A stretch of DNA of 9,059 bases, from positions 1-9,059 of the forward strand of contig JAGLKL010000039.1 of NCBI GenBank assembly GCA_023141075.1, written 5' to 3'. The DNA comes from Alphaproteobacteria bacterium. GTDB taxonomy: Bacteria; Pseudomonadota; Alphaproteobacteria; Micavibrionales; Micavibrionaceae. Numbering within the stretch: position 1 is the stretch's first letter; the number at the start of each line of letters is the position of its first letter. The notes under the pieces are model-generated. The model searched no databases. It was not told the origin of the DNA and saw nothing but the letters and a program-made list of their open reading frames with translations. This document shows positions 7,066 through 9,059 of the stretch, in pieces. The translations under genes were made by a program, and so were the position numbers.

Positions 7066-8922
7066 ATGGCGGAAACTAACACGGTAGTTGAAAACTATAA
7101 AAAAAATTTCGGTCTGACAGAGTCCGAAAAAGCGGGATTGCTTGCTTATAAAAAATCCTTAGGTGAAAGTCTAGCTCAATCTCCTGATATCCTTAAAGGC
7201 AGAGATGTTGACGACGTCATGCACATTGATGATGCAGATCCATTGGATCTTGCCTTTTTGTATGTTCTGGATCACTACGTCTTCGACGAAAGCAAAAAAG
7301 ACCAGCTTCACGGACAAGAAGACCTGCGCAAAGGATTTGAAGCTTTACCTAAGGATATTCATGATATCATTGATGCAAAGCATGCGTTATTTGATAAAGT
7401 TAAGGGTTTCTCAAATGAGCAAAATACACAGCAAGCAGCAACATTGGAGATTGCTGATAAATCCCTCGGCTTCGAATACCGGGAACCTTCATTTGACGAT
7501 GACGACCGACTTGTTATTGATGCCGCTACCAGCCGCGCTTTAAGAAACTATCTGGAAGATGTTAAACAATCCGGAGTGCTAAAAACGGATTTCGAACCAC
7601 GCATCTTTGATAATAAAGCCCAGAATGCTCTTGATGAACTGGTAAGATTGCGACAAATCGAAGCAGGCGTCCGACCGGGAGATGTTAACGATTTTATGGT
7701 TCATCTATTTAGCATGGAACAAAATAATAACGGTCTGCTGAATGGTGCTTCTGGCGAAGATAAACAGCAGATTGAGGTCTTAGGTAAAGCCGTAGCTATG
7801 CGGAATCTGCTGGATCTGATTGTTACCGGAAAAACACCTAGTGGTGCCCATGGTTCAAAAGCCAATGCCGAAATAAATTGGGACAAACCCTGGACGAATC
7901 ACAATTCCGGAGACATGTTCTTTAGCAAAAATGTCTATAAAGCGATTTTTGAAGAAAAGTACGGTACAGGTGATGACGTTCATCTTACGACCGACGTTCT
8001 TTTCAATAAGTCAGGTTACAGTGAAGATAGCTATGAAATATTGATAGAAGCTGCCAAAAAGGCGGGTATCGATCCCGACGACCCGAATCGCGTGGTGAGC
8101 GAAATGGCTGTGGGCAAAATCGCCATTGAGATTATAAAAGTCAGAGCCGAACAAGTGTGGTGTATTGATCACCCGAATGAGAAATTTGATCCGAAACAGA
8201 TTCATGCCATGATTCACAATAAGGAGTTTATGCCGCATCTAAAAGATCTTGAGTTTGTGGATAAAGGTTTTGGCTTACCCGATGCTATTGTTACAGAGGA
8301 AAATGGTGATATTAGTAACCTCCGGGAGATGGCCGATCAGATGGGCCCCGATTCGTGGCGCCTAGGAGTTGATTATCCCCGTATCGTTCAACAGCACCGC
8401 GTTGCAGCATTTCAGGAAACCTTCGGTTCTATACCACAAGACGCTTTAGATGAAAAAGCTAGACTTTACAAGCCCGACTTCATTGACCACATGGGGCAAG
8501 TCCAAGAGGGAGCACTACATAGACATGTTCAGGTTGTTGCCGGAACTCCGGCCATGTATTATGCACCTCCCCCGACTATATTAGGTTATACAAGGCCTAC
8601 ACAATATGAGCTTGGTCGGCAAGAATACTTGGATCGAGTGCAACCAATTATTGAAGATGATCGTTGTGATCCTTCATCAGGTCGCAAAGATCGTGTAAGG
8701 CCTGATGAAGATAAAAGCATTGTGCGCGGTTCGTTCCAAAAAGCAGGGGAAGATTCAAGGGCAAACATCATTGAGACGAATAAATATGATTGTGTTGAAG
8801 GTGATTGTGTTATTGAATGTGAACTGGAAGAGAAAGGTCCGGGCAGATTCCTTCATGATGACAAGACTACCCTGACAGAAGAGCAAGCCACTGACGCGCA
8901 GAATAATCTAATGTCTCCTTAG
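7066..8922 (+). CDS. Hypothetical protein, large acidic soluble protein of unknown function
   Basis: A 618-residue protein that I do not recognise. It starts at ATG 7066 with AGGGG (7055-7059) correctly spaced and a strong promoter, so it is very likely a real, expressed gene. It has no signal peptide and no membrane segment. Composition is rich in Asp, Glu, Lys and Asn, with local acidic runs such as FDDDDRL (143-149) and EEYG-like stretches. The N-terminal half (about 1-330) looks mostly helical. The middle (about 340-450) is mixed, with WCIDHPNEKFDP (365-376) and MGPDSWRLGVDYPRI (426-440). A Pro/Tyr-rich part follows (about 494-512, MYYAPPPTILGY), and then a charged tail with four of the protein's five cysteines (C534, C576, C581, C585; the other is C366). 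I see no Walker, nuclease, protease or toxin motif that I could defend. The codon style looks like its neighbours, with no sign of recent import. It ends 20 bases from the convergent ychF stop. Confidence 0.85.
   Translation: MAETNTVVENYKKNFGLTESEKAGLLAYKKSLGESLAQSPDILKGRDVDDVMHIDDADPLDLAFLYVLDHYVFDESKKDQLHGQEDLRKGFEALPKDIHDIIDAKHALFDKVKGFSNEQNTQQAATLEIADKSLGFEYREPSFDDDDRLVIDAATSRALRNYLEDVKQSGVLKTDFEPRIFDNKAQNALDELVRLRQIEAGVRPGDVNDFMVHLFSMEQNNNGLLNGASGEDKQQIEVLGKAVAMRNLLDLIVTGKTPSGAHGSKANAEINWDKPWTNHNSGDMFFSKNVYKAIFEEKYGTGDDVHLTTDVLFNKSGYSEDSYEILIEAAKKAGIDPDDPNRVVSEMAVGKIAIEIIKVRAEQVWCIDHPNEKFDPKQIHAMIHNKEFMPHLKDLEFVDKGFGLPDAIVTEENGDISNLREMADQMGPDSWRLGVDYPRIVQQHRVAAFQETFGSIPQDALDEKARLYKPDFIDHMGQVQEGALHRHVQVVAGTPAMYYAPPPTILGYTRPTQYELGRQEYLDRVQPIIEDDRCDPSSGRKDRVRPDEDKSIVRGSFQKAGEDSRANIIETNKYDCVEGDCVIECELEEKGPGRFLHDDKTTLTEEQATDAQNNLMSP
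8672..8710. repeat. Perfect 10-bp inverted repeat inside the unknown gene
   Basis: CTTCATCAGG (8672-8681) and CCTGATGAAG (8701-8710) are exact reverse complements separated by a 19-base loop. They fall in codons encoding the charged segment around residues 536-549. The stem is not followed by a T run, so it is not a Rho-independent terminator. It could be an RNA hairpin, a protein-binding site, or chance. Confidence 0.6.
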
Positions 8923-8942
8923 AGAACGAGCACTCATCAACA

Positions 8943-9059
8943 TCAAACATTAAAGCGGAAAAGGATGATATCACCGTCTATCACGATATAATCCTTGCCT
9001 TCCTGACGCATCTTGCCTTTGTCTTTTGCGCCCTGTTCTCCGTTATTTGCGATATAATC
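8943..9059 (-). CDS. ychF: Ribosome-associated ATPase YchF, C-terminal end (rest outside window)
   Basis: Translating the minus strand from the window edge gives 38 residues and a TGA (8943-8945): DYIANNGEQGAKDKGKMR, then QEGKDYIVIDGDIILFRFNV. This is the characteristic end of YchF (also called EngD or OLA1-type), whose TGS domain closes with G-EQGAK..GK.R.EGK(D/E)YIV.DGD...F.FNV. YchF is a conserved P-loop ATPase of the Obg family that binds ribosomes and takes part in translation and stress responses. Only the TGS tail is visible, so the G1-G5 motifs cannot be checked. The gene converges on the 618-residue unknown gene, with 20 bases between the two stops. It is shorter than the usual ORF cut-offs within this window but the match is specific. 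Confidence 0.93.
   Translation of the reverse strand, partial: DYIANNGEQGAKDKGKMRQEGKDYIVIDGDIILFRFNV

Noticed and set aside
7066..8922. Toxin, nuclease or defence-protein identity for the 618-residue protein
   Set aside because: I looked for Walker, HNH, PD-(D/E)xK, HD, TIR, ADP-ribosyltransferase and protease signatures and found none that I could defend; no partner gene suggests a defence or toxin-immunity system.
1..9059. Mobile island, prophage, CRISPR array or attachment site
   Set aside because: No transposase or integrase, no spaced direct repeats of CRISPR type, no tRNA, and both edges are housekeeping genes.

Overview
The window looks like a piece of chromosome from an alphaproteobacterium with G+C below 50% (judged by eye, not computed). 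The clues are a PleC/DivJ/PdhS-type kinase core, a phasin, an EnvZ/OmpR-type pair divergent from an alphaproteobacterial-style branched-chain aminotransferase, and housekeeping fragments of recX and ychF at the edges. I see no transposase, integrase, phage gene, tRNA, rRNA or CRISPR array. It reads as core chromosome carrying one protein I cannot identify.

Layout. Positions 1-360 (+) hold the C-terminal part of RecX. It is convergent, 30 bases apart, with a large membrane-bound PAS-PAS sensor histidine kinase (391-2973, -) whose phosphotransfer core resembles the PleC/DivJ/PdhS group. A 244-base divergent intergenic region with overlapping inverted repeats and a good promoter separates it from a 148-residue phasin-like protein (3218-3664, +). 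The phasin gene converges on a two-component operon on the minus strand: an OmpR-family response regulator (5210-5923) followed 22 bases later by an EnvZ-like HAMP kinase (3775-5187). Divergent from that operon, across 142 bases containing repeated TTATTCTC/GAGAA elements, is a branched-chain amino acid aminotransferase (ilvE, 6066-6944, +). Next, behind a near-consensus sigma-70-type promoter, comes a 618-residue acidic soluble protein of unknown function (7066-8922, +). The window ends in the last 38 codons of the ATPase gene ychF (8943-9059, -).

How the parts may work together. The OmpR/EnvZ-like pair is a complete phosphorelay, and the repeat-rich region between it and ilvE is a natural place for autoregulation or for control of ilvE. 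The PleC-like kinase has no receiver domain and no adjacent regulator, so it probably signals to a response regulator encoded elsewhere, DivK-like if the family assignment holds. The phasin implies polyhydroxyalkanoate granules or a related granule-surface role. The 618-residue protein has its own promoter and is the main unexplained item. I found no convincing multi-gene novel system.
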